Assembly (NCBI RefSeq): GCF_047549485.1
Contig: NZ_CP180191.1
Span: 1,922,001 to 1,986,000, forward strand
Reading direction: 5' to 3'
DNA: 64,000 bases
Source of the DNA: Piscinibacterium candidicorallinum
GTDB taxonomy: Bacteria > Pseudomonadota > Gammaproteobacteria > Burkholderiales > Burkholderiaceae_C
The position numbers and the translations under genes were made by a program. Positions within the stretch are counted from its first letter, which is position 1; the number at the start of each line of letters is the position of its first letter. The notes under the pieces are model-generated. The model saw only the letters and a program-made list of their open reading frames with translations. It was not told the DNA's origin and made no database searches. This document shows, piece by piece, positions 9,192 to 17,806 of the stretch.

Positions 9192-9704
9192 ATGGAATTC
9201 CTCCAATCGATCAAGGATCAGATTCCTGACTTCGCCAAGGACATCCGCCTGAACCTGGATTCCGTGGTCGGCCGCTCCAGCCTGGCCGCCGAAGACGCCA
9301 CGGCCGTGGCGCTGGCCGCCGCCTTTGCAGCCAAGAGCAAGACGCTGATCGACGCCTTTGCCGCTGCCACGCCCGAGGCCGAGCGCAACGCCGCCCTGAC
9401 GGCTGCTTCGCTGATGGGCATGAACAACGTCTGGTATCCGTACGTGGAAATGGCCGACGACGCTGACCTCAAGACCCAGCGCGCCGAGCTGCGCATGACC
9501 GCCTACGCCAGCCACGGCGGCGTGACCAAGGCCAAGTTCGAGAGCTACGCCCTGGCTGCCAGCATCGTGGGCAAGTGCCATTTCTGCGTGAAGAGCCACT
9601 ACGACCTGCTCAAGACTGAGGGCCTGACCGCCCAGCAGCTGCGCGACATCGGCCGCATCGCTGCAGTGGTGAACGCCGCCGCGCAGGTGCTGAACGCCCG
9701 CTGA
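9192..9704 (+). CDS. ahpD: Alkyl hydroperoxide reductase AhpD (CMD-fold)
   Basis: Carboxymuconolactone-decarboxylase-fold protein that re-reduces AhpC. The 170 residues include the active-site pair Cys129/Cys132 in GKCHFCVKSHYDLL, with the family His following; positions match the well-studied mycobacterial AhpD. ATG at 9192 is preceded by AGGAAATTGCA. It is the second gene after ahpC, past an intercistronic terminator. Confidence 0.95.
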   Translation: MEFLQSIKDQIPDFAKDIRLNLDSVVGRSSLAAEDATAVALAAAFAAKSKTLIDAFAAATPEAERNAALTAASLMGMNNVWYPYVEMADDADLKTQRAELRMTAYASHGGVTKAKFESYALAASIVGKCHFCVKSHYDLLKTEGLTAQQLRDIGRIAAVVNAAAQVLNAR

Positions 9705-9805
9705 TTGCGCGCTGGCTGGGCACTTCTTCGAGCGGGATGGTCTGAAGAAGCCCATGAATACTTGCTTTGATTGTTTTCGGACGTCAATTCATTGAACAGA
9801 TAGCA

Positions 9806-9840
9806 AGCCACTTTCCGCACCCATAAAGCGGAAAGCGGCA
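9806..9840. repeat. REP-like palindrome, copy 1
   Basis: AGCC-N4-TCCGCA-N7-AGCGGA-N4-GGCA, in exactly the same register as the two perfect copies at 24360 and 36313, with a few arm changes. The folded arms GCCACTTTCCGC/GCGGAAAGCGGC form 11 of 12 pairs. It sits about 100 bases past the ahpD stop. Confidence 0.7.
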
Positions 9841-9923
9841 TATTGCCGATTTCATAAAACAACATTATCGGCCATACGAATAGCACACTTGGCGCCTGCA
9901 TCTCCTCCTGCGGCTCCTGTCCC

Positions 9924-9957
9924 GACGCCCCGGTCTCGTGCCGGGGCGTCTTTCTTT
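9924..9957 (+). terminator. Rho-independent terminator before osmC
   Basis: Perfect 10-bp stem GACGCCCCGG (9924-9933)/CCGGGGCGTC (9941-9950), 7-base loop, followed by TTTCTTT. It probably ends the ahpCD transcript. Confidence 0.75.
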
Positions 9958-9964
9958 GGCATGC

Positions 9965-9987
9965 TGCCCTGGTCTCGCGCCGGGGCA
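9965..9987 (+). repeat. Second, degenerate copy of the preceding terminator hairpin
   Basis: TGCCCTGG/CCGGGGCA, an 8-bp stem with one G-T pair, and loop TCTCGCG against TCTCGTG in the first copy, offset by 39 bases. It lacks a U-tract. It looks like a tandem duplication of the 9924 hairpin. Confidence 0.6.
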
Positions 9988-10160
9988 TCTGCCTTTGTCT
10001 TGCCGCCCGGATCCCCTCTCCGACGCGGGCTTTGCGCGTGGCGGCTGCTGCGTCATCGCACCCAGGTGATGCGCCTCGGGTAAAACGGCCCAACCCGCCC
10101 AACAACGAACTGCCGCCGCCTGCGCCACCGCGCGCGCAGCGGCCATGCCGGAGCCCCGCC

Positions 10161-10604
10161 ATGAGCAACGAGACCTCGCCCACCGTTCAGGTTCTGCGTG
10201 ACCGCACCGCCGGCATGCGCCACATCGTTCATGTGCGAGACCACATCCTGCCCACCGACATTGCCGTCGCCGATGGCGGTGGCGACACCGGCCCGGACCC
10301 GCACGACCTCTACGACAGCGCCCTGGGCGCCTGCAAGGCACTGACGGTGCTCTGGTATGCCCGGAAGAAAGGGATCCCCGTCGAGGACATCCAGGTCCAC
10401 ATCACACGAGACGGCAGCGCTGAACGCGCGGGCACGTATCGCCTGGCGGCCGAACTGCGGGTGACTGGCGACCTGACGGACGCACAGCGCCGGGAGCTGC
10501 TCTCAGTGGCCGACAAGTGCCCGGTGCACAAGCTGATGACGCAGGTCACCACCGAAATCACCACCACGCTTACCGATCCGGCCGCAGCACCATCTGCCAC
10601 CTGA
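10161..10604 (+). CDS. OsmC-family protein (peroxide reductase-like)
   Basis: OsmC/Ohr-fold protein of 147 residues. Two family cysteine sites are present: DSALGACKALTVLWYARKK and ADKCPVHKLM, the positions of the thiol pair that reduces organic hydroperoxides in OsmC/YhfA relatives. Start at ATG 10161 (MSNETSPTVQVL); the open frame upstream to 10032 is not protein-like. It is followed after 3 bases by the FMN reductase gene, suggesting a redox operon osmC-reductase-pirin. Confidence 0.88.
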   Translation: MSNETSPTVQVLRDRTAGMRHIVHVRDHILPTDIAVADGGGDTGPDPHDLYDSALGACKALTVLWYARKKGIPVEDIQVHITRDGSAERAGTYRLAAELRVTGDLTDAQRRELLSVADKCPVHKLMTQVTTEITTTLTDPAAAPSAT

Positions 10605-10607
10605 ACC

Positions 10608-11240
10608 ATGTCTCTCAGCCCAGCGAACCCCTCTGCACCCCGCGCGCCGCGGATTGCCCTGTTTGCCGCCAGCGCCCGGCGCGACGCGCTCTCCAAGCGC
10701 CTGGCCGCCGCCTGCGTGGCGCCGCTGCAGGCGGCCGGCGCGGACGTGATGCATCTGGACTTGAATGACCACACCCTGCCCCTGTATCGCGGTGACGAAG
10801 AGGCTGCCGCGCTGGCCCAGGGCAGCCTGCCCGCAGCCGTCGTGGCGCTGCAGCAGGTGTTTGCGCGGGCCGAGGCCTTTCTCGTGGTGACGCCCGAGTA
10901 CAACGGCTCGATCCCGCCGCTGCTGAAGAACACGCTCGACTGGTGTTCTCGCCCCAACCCGGCCGATCCAGCGCGCAGCGGCGGCGTGCTCTACGCCAAC
11001 AAGCCGGCCGCGCTCATGGCCACTTCGCCCGGGCCGCTGGGCGGCATGCGCGCCCTGTTCCACGCGCGCGATGTGCTGGGTTACCTGAACATGATCGTGC
11101 TGCCGCAGCAGCTGGCCGTGGGTCGCGCCCATGAGGCCATTGCTGAAGGCAAGTTGATTGACGAGCGCCAGCACAAGACCATGGTGGGCATCTGCGAGGC
11201 ACTGGTCCACGCGACATTCAAGCTCGGGAGCCACCCGTGA
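10608..11240 (+). CDS. NAD(P)H-dependent FMN reductase / quinone reductase
   Basis: Flavodoxin-like fold oxidoreductase of 210 residues. The N-terminal strand-loop IALFAASARRDALSKRLA is the FMN phosphate-binding loop and LVVTPEYNGSIPPLLKNTLDW the second signature, as in ChrR/ArsH/YLR011w relatives. Predicted to reduce quinones or other small electron acceptors in the cytosol. Its stop overlaps the pirin start by 4 bases, so the genes are co-translated. The exact substrate is not readable. Confidence 0.9.
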   Translation: MSLSPANPSAPRAPRIALFAASARRDALSKRLAAACVAPLQAAGADVMHLDLNDHTLPLYRGDEEAAALAQGSLPAAVVALQQVFARAEAFLVVTPEYNGSIPPLLKNTLDWCSRPNPADPARSGGVLYANKPAALMATSPGPLGGMRALFHARDVLGYLNMIVLPQQLAVGRAHEAIAEGKLIDERQHKTMVGICEALVHATFKLGSHP

Positions 11241-12151
11241 GCGCCGCATCCGGCACCGCACTCGCTCTGAAGGGCCACAGCAAAGACCTGGGCGGCGGCT
11301 TTCTGGTGCGCCGCCTGCTGCCCGCCGCCCAGCGGCAGAGCGTGGGGCCTTTCCTGTTCTTCGATCACTTCGGCCCGGTGGAGCAGCACCCGGCAGACAA
11401 CCACGATGTGCGGCCCCACCCGCACATCGGCCTGGCCACGGTCACCTACCTGTTTGAAGGCGCGATGATGCACCGTGACAGCGTGGGCAGCGTGCAGCGC
11501 ATCGAGCCTGGCGCCATCAACTGGATGACAGCCGGCCGCGGCGTGGTGCATTCAGAACGCACGCCGGACGATCTGCGCCAGATCACCCGCCGCAGCCATG
11601 GCATCCAGCTCTGGGCCGCGCTGCCCACGGCATACGAGGAAGCGGAGCCCAGCTTCGAACACACCCCCGCCCACGCCATCCCTGGCGTGGTATTCGATGA
11701 CGCGCAGATCCGCGTGCTCATCGGCAGCGCCTTCGGTTGCACCTCGCCTGTGAACACCTTTGCACCGACGCTGTACCTGGACATCCGCTTCCCGGCCGCC
11801 GGCAGCCTCACCCTCGCACCGAGTGCCAACACAGCCAACACCGAGCGCGCCATCTACTGCGTGGATGCCGACCTGCTGATCGACGGCGAGCCCCTGCCCG
11901 CCTGCACCCTCGGCGTGTTCACCCCGGGCGCCACCGTTCGCGTGCAATCCGGCGGCCCGGCGCAATGCGTGCTGATCGGCGGCGCACCGCTCGATGGCCA
12001 CCGCCACATGTGGTGGAACTTCGTCTCGAGCCGCAAGGAGCGCATCCTGCAGGCGGCGGACGACTGGGCCGCCCAGCGCATGGGCCAGGTGCCCGGCGAA
12101 ACCGAGTTCATCCCGTTGCCGGAGAAGCGGTTGCCGCCCGACAGGCAGTAG
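11237..12151 (+). CDS. Pirin family protein
   Basis: Bicupin of 304 residues. The N-terminal cupin carries the pirin metal motif (PHPHIGLATVTYLFEG with downstream HRDSVGS...SERT), and the C-terminal cupin ends with GGAPLDGHRHMWWNFV. Bacterial pirins can act as quercetinases or bind partner enzymes; the role here is not known. The GTG start at 11237 overlaps the reductase stop. Confidence 0.92.
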   Translation: MSAASGTALALKGHSKDLGGGFLVRRLLPAAQRQSVGPFLFFDHFGPVEQHPADNHDVRPHPHIGLATVTYLFEGAMMHRDSVGSVQRIEPGAINWMTAGRGVVHSERTPDDLRQITRRSHGIQLWAALPTAYEEAEPSFEHTPAHAIPGVVFDDAQIRVLIGSAFGCTSPVNTFAPTLYLDIRFPAAGSLTLAPSANTANTERAIYCVDADLLIDGEPLPACTLGVFTPGATVRVQSGGPAQCVLIGGAPLDGHRHMWWNFVSSRKERILQAADDWAAQRMGQVPGETEFIPLPEKRLPPDRQ

Positions 12152-12220
12152 GCGCGGACCACTTCGGTGGTCCATGTGCATTGAAACAAGACGTTGCTGC
12201 ACGCCTGCCGGGTGTCATTT

Positions 12221-12232
12221 GTCACATGTGAC
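12221..12232. promoter_or_regulatory. Perfect 12-bp palindrome before the di-haem gene
   Basis: GTCACATGTGAC lies about 90 bases before the start of the oxidoreductase gene. A perfect dyad of this size in a 172-bp promoter gap could be a dimeric repressor or activator site. No factor can be assigned. Confidence 0.35.
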
Positions 12233-12323
12233 GCAGCGCACAAATTCCTAGAGTCCGGGCCATGAAGCCGCCATCGCAGTGCGGCCGCACCCTGTCCAAG
12301 AACCCGCTCTAGGGAGTTAGCAG

Positions 12324-14603
12324 ATGAGCACCATCCAGACGACGACGGTACGCAATGCAGTGCCTTCCCTCACGGCCTTCGCGCTTGTCCTGTCACTGAC
12401 GCTGGCGGCCTGCGGCGGGGGTGAGACGTCCGCGAGTCCCGCCAGCCCGGCCACAGGCAGCCCGCCCGGCATGGGCAGCGGACCGGCGCCCGTTCCGCCT
12501 CCGCCGCCTCCTCCTCCCCCACCCCCACCACCGCCTCCTCCGCCACCTCCACCGGTGGGTCTTGTACCGCTCAGCTGGCCAGACTCGATGCCCGCTGCTC
12601 AGTATCAGGAGGCCGACGGAACTCTGGTGACGCAGATCGGTGGGCGGGTTCGGGGACGCCATGCACGAGAAGCCGGCCCCAACGGCACCCCAGGGGTCTA
12701 CGCCGAGTTCGGCCCGAATTACTTCGAGCGCCGAACCCACGAGATCACGATCTATGACGACGCCTCACCGACCCGCCCGGGCGATCGCGTGCTCACGATC
12801 GTGGTTCGACCGCAGTGGTGGTGGTATGCCGTGAACTTTCGCCACGGATTTGTCGGCGCAGATCTGAGCACACCCGATGATCCGGAGCGCCTTGCGCTCT
12901 ATGCGGACAATGGCGGCGTGAAAGTTCTGCCTGGCGGCACCCTCACGCGTACACCGCTGCTCGACTACGACCGGCTTGCCGAGCCCCCACGCGAGAACTT
13001 TGCCGTCTCGCTGACGCGCCCTCCCGGGCGCGACTATGCCTTTGTCAAGCAAATTACGGTCTCGCCTATGGATCGGCGGCCGATTCGCGCCGGCGACGTC
13101 ATCGAGTTCGAGCTCGGCATCTTCCTGGCGCGCGATGGCGTGGAGCTCGGCCGAGGCGCGTACTACGCCGATGCCATTGCCTATCAGGTGGGGACGCTGG
13201 GTGCGCAACCGTGGTTCCGCGCGGCAGCGGATGCGCCGCGGGCCTGGGACTCCGTGCCGCTGCCCGCCGCAGCGCGACACGGCGGGGCCATGACTCTGTC
13301 GGAAGACACGTCGGCAGAGCCGGCCCGGATGTTGATGCAGGCGGCGACCAATATCGCGGGCTACAACATTCAGCCCTTCGTCGAAGGCAGAAGGCTGTTT
13401 CACACCTCATTCGTGGACGGCACGCATTCGGAAGGCGGCAACCCGGTGCTTTCGAACCAGGTGAACCGCGCAACGGCCATCCGGTCGGAGGCGCGCTGCA
13501 CCAGCTGCCATGTGGCCAATGGCAAGAGCGTGCCCACCATCGGTACGCGCCTGACCAATCTTGCCGTCGCGCTGAGCGCTCCCAGTGCAGATGGACGCAT
13601 CGTGCCGCATCCGCTGTATGGCACACACCTGCAGACCGCAAGCAATGCCGAGGGCAGCCTGCAGCTCAGCGGCTACACGGCAGTACCGGGCAGCTACCCG
13701 GACGGCACGCGCTACGAGCTCCAGCAACCCAACTACACCCTGCGCGATTCGGCAGGAAATGTGTTGCAGAGTCTGGGCGCCGCATCGGTGCGTGTTGCCC
13801 CGCACCTGGTCGGGATGGGACTGATCGAGGCCATCTCGGAGTCCACCATCGCTGCGCTTGCCGACCCCGATGACCGCGATGGTGACGGCATTCGTGGCCG
13901 AGTGTCGATCGTGCGAGACGCTGCAGACCCGACAGTGCGGCGTCTGGGTCGATTCGGCTGGCGCGCCGAAGCCGCTTCTCTGCGCGACCAGGTTGCGTTG
14001 GCCCTGAACCGGGACATGGGCGTGCTCACGGACATCGCGCCCGCCCCAGATTGCGGCCTGACGCCGCAAGGTGCATGTCGCAACCCCCAGCCGACGAGCC
14101 GCCTCGCATCGAGCGAGCTGGATCTGATGGTGCGCTATGTGGCGCTGCTTGGCGTCCCTGCGCCGGCCCGGTTCGACAACGGGCGCGTGGATCCCCCGGC
14201 CGAGGAGCGCGCGGAGCGTCGTGTGATGGAAGGGGCCCAGCTCTTCCGCAATGCGCAATGCGCTGTCTGCCATACCCCGGCAATGCGAACCGGGTCGTTC
14301 CACCGCCTGGTCGAGCTGCGAGACCAGCCCATCGCCCCGTACTCGAACTTTCTGCTGCATGACATGGGTGCACAGATGGCCGACGCGTCGGGCAATGCCA
14401 TGTATCGCACCAGCCCGCTCTGGGGTCTGGGCAAGCTCGAGCGCATCAACCCAAGCACCCGATACCTGCATGACGGTCGCGCCCGCACTGTGGAGGAAGC
14501 CGTTCTGTGGCACGGCGGCGAGGCGCTGCGCAGCCGCGACAACTTCCGTCGGCTCAGTGCTGACGATCGTCAGAAGCTCATTGAGTTTCTCAAGTCCCTG
14601 TAA
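12324..14603 (+). CDS. Poly-proline lipoprotein, di-haem oxidoreductase (DHOR/DUF1111) family
   Basis: 759 residues. An N-terminal lipoprotein signal (lipobox LAAC, Cys at about 31) is followed by a Gly/Ser/Pro linker with 20 prolines in a row (codons 12495-12554). Residues about 85-300 form a region I cannot assign, rich in Trp/Tyr (PQWWWYAVNFRH). The C-terminal 450 residues match the DHOR/thiol oxidoreductase family, with haem motifs CTSCH (Cys392) and CAVCH (Cys646) and the conserved ending SPLWGLG...HDGRA...WHGGEA...SRDNF. It is probably an outer-membrane-tethered periplasmic or surface electron-transfer enzyme; the donor is unknown. A strong AGGGAG site precedes ATG 12324. Confidence 0.85.
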   Translation: MSTIQTTTVRNAVPSLTAFALVLSLTLAACGGGETSASPASPATGSPPGMGSGPAPVPPPPPPPPPPPPPPPPPPPPVGLVPLSWPDSMPAAQYQEADGTLVTQIGGRVRGRHAREAGPNGTPGVYAEFGPNYFERRTHEITIYDDASPTRPGDRVLTIVVRPQWWWYAVNFRHGFVGADLSTPDDPERLALYADNGGVKVLPGGTLTRTPLLDYDRLAEPPRENFAVSLTRPPGRDYAFVKQITVSPMDRRPIRAGDVIEFELGIFLARDGVELGRGAYYADAIAYQVGTLGAQPWFRAAADAPRAWDSVPLPAAARHGGAMTLSEDTSAEPARMLMQAATNIAGYNIQPFVEGRRLFHTSFVDGTHSEGGNPVLSNQVNRATAIRSEARCTSCHVANGKSVPTIGTRLTNLAVALSAPSADGRIVPHPLYGTHLQTASNAEGSLQLSGYTAVPGSYPDGTRYELQQPNYTLRDSAGNVLQSLGAASVRVAPHLVGMGLIEAISESTIAALADPDDRDGDGIRGRVSIVRDAADPTVRRLGRFGWRAEAASLRDQVALALNRDMGVLTDIAPAPDCGLTPQGACRNPQPTSRLASSELDLMVRYVALLGVPAPARFDNGRVDPPAEERAERRVMEGAQLFRNAQCAVCHTPAMRTGSFHRLVELRDQPIAPYSNFLLHDMGAQMADASGNAMYRTSPLWGLGKLERINPSTRYLHDGRARTVEEAVLWHGGEALRSRDNFRRLSADDRQKLIEFLKSL
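12495..12554 (+). repeat. 20-proline tract
   Basis: Twenty consecutive CCN codons between the lipobox and the folded part of the di-haem protein. Mixed use of CCG, CCT, CCC and CCA means it is not a perfect microsatellite. It would need EF-P to be translated efficiently. Confidence 0.95.
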
Positions 14604-14675
14604 CAGTCTTGTCGGAGCGCGCGCGCGGCATGGCGAAAGCCTTGCTGCGCGCGTGGACCGCTGGAGGAAGACGGC

Positions 14676-15968
14676 TTGAGTTCGAATACACCTGGGCACC
14701 ACAGCACGACAGAGACCCCAAGCAGCCAGACGCATGCAGTCCCCGACGCTGACAGCACCGCTGCTCTTGAAGCCGCGTTCCGCACGGGCCAGACGCTGTA
14801 CTACGCGGGCCAGCACCTGGAGGCCTTTGAGCTGGCCACTGCGCTGCTGGACCGTGCAATCCGCATCAACGATGAACGATGGCAGGCACGCATTCGCATC
14901 AGCATCGCGGTCTGTCTGGCCGATCTTGGGTCGTATCAGGCCAGTCTGGCAGAGGCGCTGCGCGCTGTAGGCACCCTGTTTGACCAGCGCGACCGCGCCC
15001 AGCTGTCACGAGCCTTCAACTGCGCTTCCCTGGCCGCTTCCCGGCTGGGTCAGCACGACGACGCAATTGCGCTCATGCGTGCCGCCTTCCGGTGCGCTGA
15101 TGGCGTGCTGGATCTGACACCCGTCTTCCTGGTCAATCTCTCCATGCTGCACGCACGCGCCGGACGAGCCAGGCAGAGCCATCGGCTCGCGCAGTTTGCT
15201 GTTCACCGCGTCCGCAGCCGGGAGCTCGATCCTCGATGGCTGGCCGCTGCGCAGACTGCATGCGCGAAAGCCGCATTGCTCTCCGGCGCGCTGCCGGCGG
15301 CGCGGGGCGCAGTGCTCGAGGCCATCAGAATCTTCAAGCGCTGCGGAGCCCAGCGCGAACGCTGCAGTGCGCTGCTGGTACTTGGAGAGATCCTCCTCAA
15401 CACAAGCGAGCTTGCGCGCGCACGCCGACTGCTGAGGCACGTGGCGGTCTATGCCGAGCAGCGGCAGTACCACGACGTGCTCTCCGATGCGCGGGCCCTT
15501 AATGCGGTTCGTTCACCGGGCACGGCAGATTCCAGCCGCGCGGAGGTCGTCGTGCCGCGCGGTATGCCTGGCGTCGATCCGCGCACGCGTGAGCTCCTGC
15601 TTCGGTTCGAACTGGCTGCGCAGCGGGTCGAAGTCGAGCGCTTGCGGCGCGCCCTGCTTCGCCAGGCGGATCTGTGGCGTTCGGGCAGCCGCATGCTGAA
15701 GGGCCCTGCAGGCGGGGCTCAGCGCAGCCCGGGTTCCGCACAGGATCGTGGCTTGCCAGACCCGTTGACCGCACGCGAAGTGCAGATCATCCGTTCAGTG
15801 ATGTCAGGCGCAACGAACAAGGAAATCGCCTCGGCACTGTCCTTGAGTGCAGGCACGGTCAGAAATCACCTGTCGACCTGCATGCAGAAACTTCAGGTCA
15901 GAAACCGCACCGAACTCATCGCCAAGGTATTTGCAGACGCAACGCTGCTTGAATACCGCAGCAGGTAG
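14676..15968 (+). CDS. TPR-like regulator with LuxR-type C-terminal HTH
   Basis: 430 residues. Residues about 30-290 are helical repeats resembling TPRs (repeated A-L-x-R pairs such as ALLDRAIRINDERWQARIRISIA, split here by loops). The C-terminus (about 365-430) is a GerE/LuxR DNA-binding domain: DPLTAREVQIIRSVMSG, then TNKEIASALSLSAGTVRNHL. No receiver or autoinducer domain is present. Start is TTG 14676, chosen for its GGAGGAAG ribosome-binding site. It lies between two poly-Pro lipoprotein genes, all on the plus strand, and may control them. Confidence 0.8.
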   Translation: MSSNTPGHHSTTETPSSQTHAVPDADSTAALEAAFRTGQTLYYAGQHLEAFELATALLDRAIRINDERWQARIRISIAVCLADLGSYQASLAEALRAVGTLFDQRDRAQLSRAFNCASLAASRLGQHDDAIALMRAAFRCADGVLDLTPVFLVNLSMLHARAGRARQSHRLAQFAVHRVRSRELDPRWLAAAQTACAKAALLSGALPAARGAVLEAIRIFKRCGAQRERCSALLVLGEILLNTSELARARRLLRHVAVYAEQRQYHDVLSDARALNAVRSPGTADSSRAEVVVPRGMPGVDPRTRELLLRFELAAQRVEVERLRRALLRQADLWRSGSRMLKGPAGGAQRSPGSAQDRGLPDPLTAREVQIIRSVMSGATNKEIASALSLSAGTVRNHLSTCMQKLQVRNRTELIAKVFADATLLEYRSR

Positions 15969-16049
15969 ACCACTGACCAGCCACGACGTCGAGGCGTCCA
16001 TGGTGCAGCGTTCCGCCCTCGGACACAGCTCGTTGCAAATCACGCGCCA

Positions 16050-16061
16050 TTGGCATGCCAA
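16050..16061. promoter_or_regulatory. Perfect 12-bp palindrome before the GH16 gene
   Basis: TTGGCATGCCAA lies about 105 bases upstream of the glycanase ATG in the 196-bp gap after the LuxR gene. Candidate operator; its sequence differs from the 12221 palindrome. Confidence 0.35.
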
Positions 16062-16164
16062 ACGTCACATCCGACCGACCCGACGCCGTTGATAGCGTCC
16101 CTTCTGAGCGAGCTCGCCATTGCGAATGGCTACTCGATGCTCATGAACAGTCTTGGAGGGATCC

Positions 16165-17775
16165 ATGTCGCTACCATCGTGCAAAACAATGACCACACGG
16201 ACGGCAGTCATTCTGCTCGCCGCATTCATCACTACCGGAGCTGGCTTGACCGCATGCGGGTCGGACTCACCTTCCGGCCCCGAAGTGAAGAGCCCGTCGC
16301 CACCACCGCCGCCGCCTCCCCCTCCACCTCCTCCTCCACCTCCTCCTCCACCGCCTCCACCACCGCCTCCACCACCGCCGCCACCACCACCTCCTCCTCC
16401 ACCGCCACCTCCTCCACCGCCGCCTGGCTCCCCGATCAGCCTGGGCAAGCGGGCGTACGCATCGACGACGCAGGACCGGGCTTCGGACCCGCAGTTCGCG
16501 ATCGACAACAGTGCCAGCACGCGTTGGGCAAGCGGCATTGCGGCAAACGCCTGGTACATGGTGGACCTTGGCGCGCCGGCGCAGATTTCGCGCGTCGAGA
16601 TCGACTGGGAAACTGCGTTCTCGTCGCGCTACCTCATTGAGGTGTCGAACGACCGAACGACCTGGACGCCTGCGAGCACGGTTGTCACCAAGACCATGAA
16701 CGGCAATACCCTTCCGCCCTTGGCAGATCGGGTGAACATCACGGCGAGCGGCACCTGGCGCTATGTCCGCATGAACTCCACGGAGAGAGGTTGGCGCGCC
16801 GGCGACGGCAGCCAGTACGGCGTGTCCATGTATGACTTCCGGGTGTACGGAACCGGCGGAAGCAGCACGATGCCTGATCCGATACCGGGGCCTGCAGCCC
16901 CAGGAAACGGTCCGTACCAACTGGTGTGGTCCGATGAGTTCGACAGCGCGGCGACACCGACGCCGGTGGACACGGGCAAGTGGGACTACGAAATCGGTGA
17001 CGGCTGTCCCAGCCTTTGCGGCTGGGGCAACGGAGAACGCCAGTACTACACCAACAACATCGAAAACGTGTTCATGCAGAACGGCTTGCTCAACATCACC
17101 CTGCGCAAGAACCATCTGAACCGGGCTTACACATCCGGACGCCTCAAGACCCTGGGCAAGTATGAATTCACCTACGGCCGAGTCGCCGCACGCATCCGGA
17201 TCCAGACACCACCCTCATCCGGTCCGGGCGCGAAGGACGGACCCGTCGCAGTGTGGGGCGCCTTCTGGACCCTCGGAAAGGATGTCGTCGACCCCTACGT
17301 CGGGTGGCCGCACTCGGGTGAACTCGATGTCATGGAGAACATCGGCTACTCATGGTGGTACAGCTCTGCGCTGCACGGACCGGGCTACTACGGCGGAGGC
17401 AGCATTGGCGGTTCGTACAACAAGACGGACAGCAGCACAGGCGTCGTGCTGGGCAATCTGCCTGAATACCGATCGGGCGATTGGAACGAGTACGAAATGG
17501 AATGGGGACCGGACCAGGTCGAGTTCCGGCTCAATGGCCGCACGTTCCGCACAGTCACTCGGGCTGAAGTCGAGGCACGCGGCTATTGGGTCTACGACAA
17601 GCCCAACTTCCTGATCCTGAATCTGGCGTACGACGGCGCGTACCCGCGCGGCTATCGAACCAATCCGCAGAACTTCACCGGTGCAACCACAAGCAACGGT
17701 CTGCCCACCGTGGCTGAAAACGCGTTCCCGCACACCATGCAGGTGGATTGGGTACGCGTGTATCAACGGCGATGA
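16165..17775 (+). CDS. Lipoprotein with poly-Pro stalk, F5/8-type C domain and GH16 glycanase domain
   Basis: 536 residues. ATG 16165 follows GGAGG; a lipoprotein signal (AAFITTGAGLTAC) and 42 consecutive prolines (codons 16300-16425) follow. Residues about 90-230 resemble a discoidin/F5-8C carbohydrate-binding module (ASTTQDRASDPQFAIDNSA...WRYVRM). Residues about 250-536 are a GH16 jelly-roll (YQLVWSDEFDS) with catalytic ELDVMEN (Glu386, Asp388, Glu391), typical of beta-1,3-glucanases and related enzymes. Predicted to sit on the cell surface on a rigid proline stalk and cut beta-glucan or a similar polysaccharide. Exact substrate unknown. Confidence 0.9.
   Translation: MSLPSCKTMTTRTAVILLAAFITTGAGLTACGSDSPSGPEVKSPSPPPPPPPPPPPPPPPPPPPPPPPPPPPPPPPPPPPPPPPPPPGSPISLGKRAYASTTQDRASDPQFAIDNSASTRWASGIAANAWYMVDLGAPAQISRVEIDWETAFSSRYLIEVSNDRTTWTPASTVVTKTMNGNTLPPLADRVNITASGTWRYVRMNSTERGWRAGDGSQYGVSMYDFRVYGTGGSSTMPDPIPGPAAPGNGPYQLVWSDEFDSAATPTPVDTGKWDYEIGDGCPSLCGWGNGERQYYTNNIENVFMQNGLLNITLRKNHLNRAYTSGRLKTLGKYEFTYGRVAARIRIQTPPSSGPGAKDGPVAVWGAFWTLGKDVVDPYVGWPHSGELDVMENIGYSWWYSSALHGPGYYGGGSIGGSYNKTDSSTGVVLGNLPEYRSGDWNEYEMEWGPDQVEFRLNGRTFRTVTRAEVEARGYWVYDKPNFLILNLAYDGAYPRGYRTNPQNFTGATTSNGLPTVAENAFPHTMQVDWVRVYQRR
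16300..16425 (+). repeat. 42-proline tract
   Basis: Forty-two consecutive CCN proline codons with irregular third bases (CCT, CCA, CCG, CCC), just after the lipobox of the GH16 protein. This is unusually long. The complementary strand reads as an artefactual poly-glycine frame. Confidence 0.97.
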
Positions 17776-17806
17776 TGCTGCTGGCGCGCAACCGCACCCG
17801 CTGAAC

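Larger units (their letters stand above)
9705..10160. other. 456-bp gap between ahpD and osmC
   Basis: No convincing gene. In order it holds an imperfect hairpin (CTTCTTC 9723-9729 with GAAGAAG 9744-9750), an AT-rich segment with the REP-like palindrome at 9806-9840, and two related GC-rich hairpins 39 bases apart (9924-9957 and 9965-9987). The last 130 bases before osmC stay open in the osmC frame but lack a better start than the ATG at 10161. Confidence 0.6.

Noticed and set aside
16300..16425. Poly-proline tract as a phase-variable microsatellite
   Set aside because: The codons are mixed, with no perfect short repeat long enough to slip readily.
16065..16559. Minus-strand frame with a long glycine run
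   Set aside because: It is the complement of the 42-proline tract and has no other coding signal.
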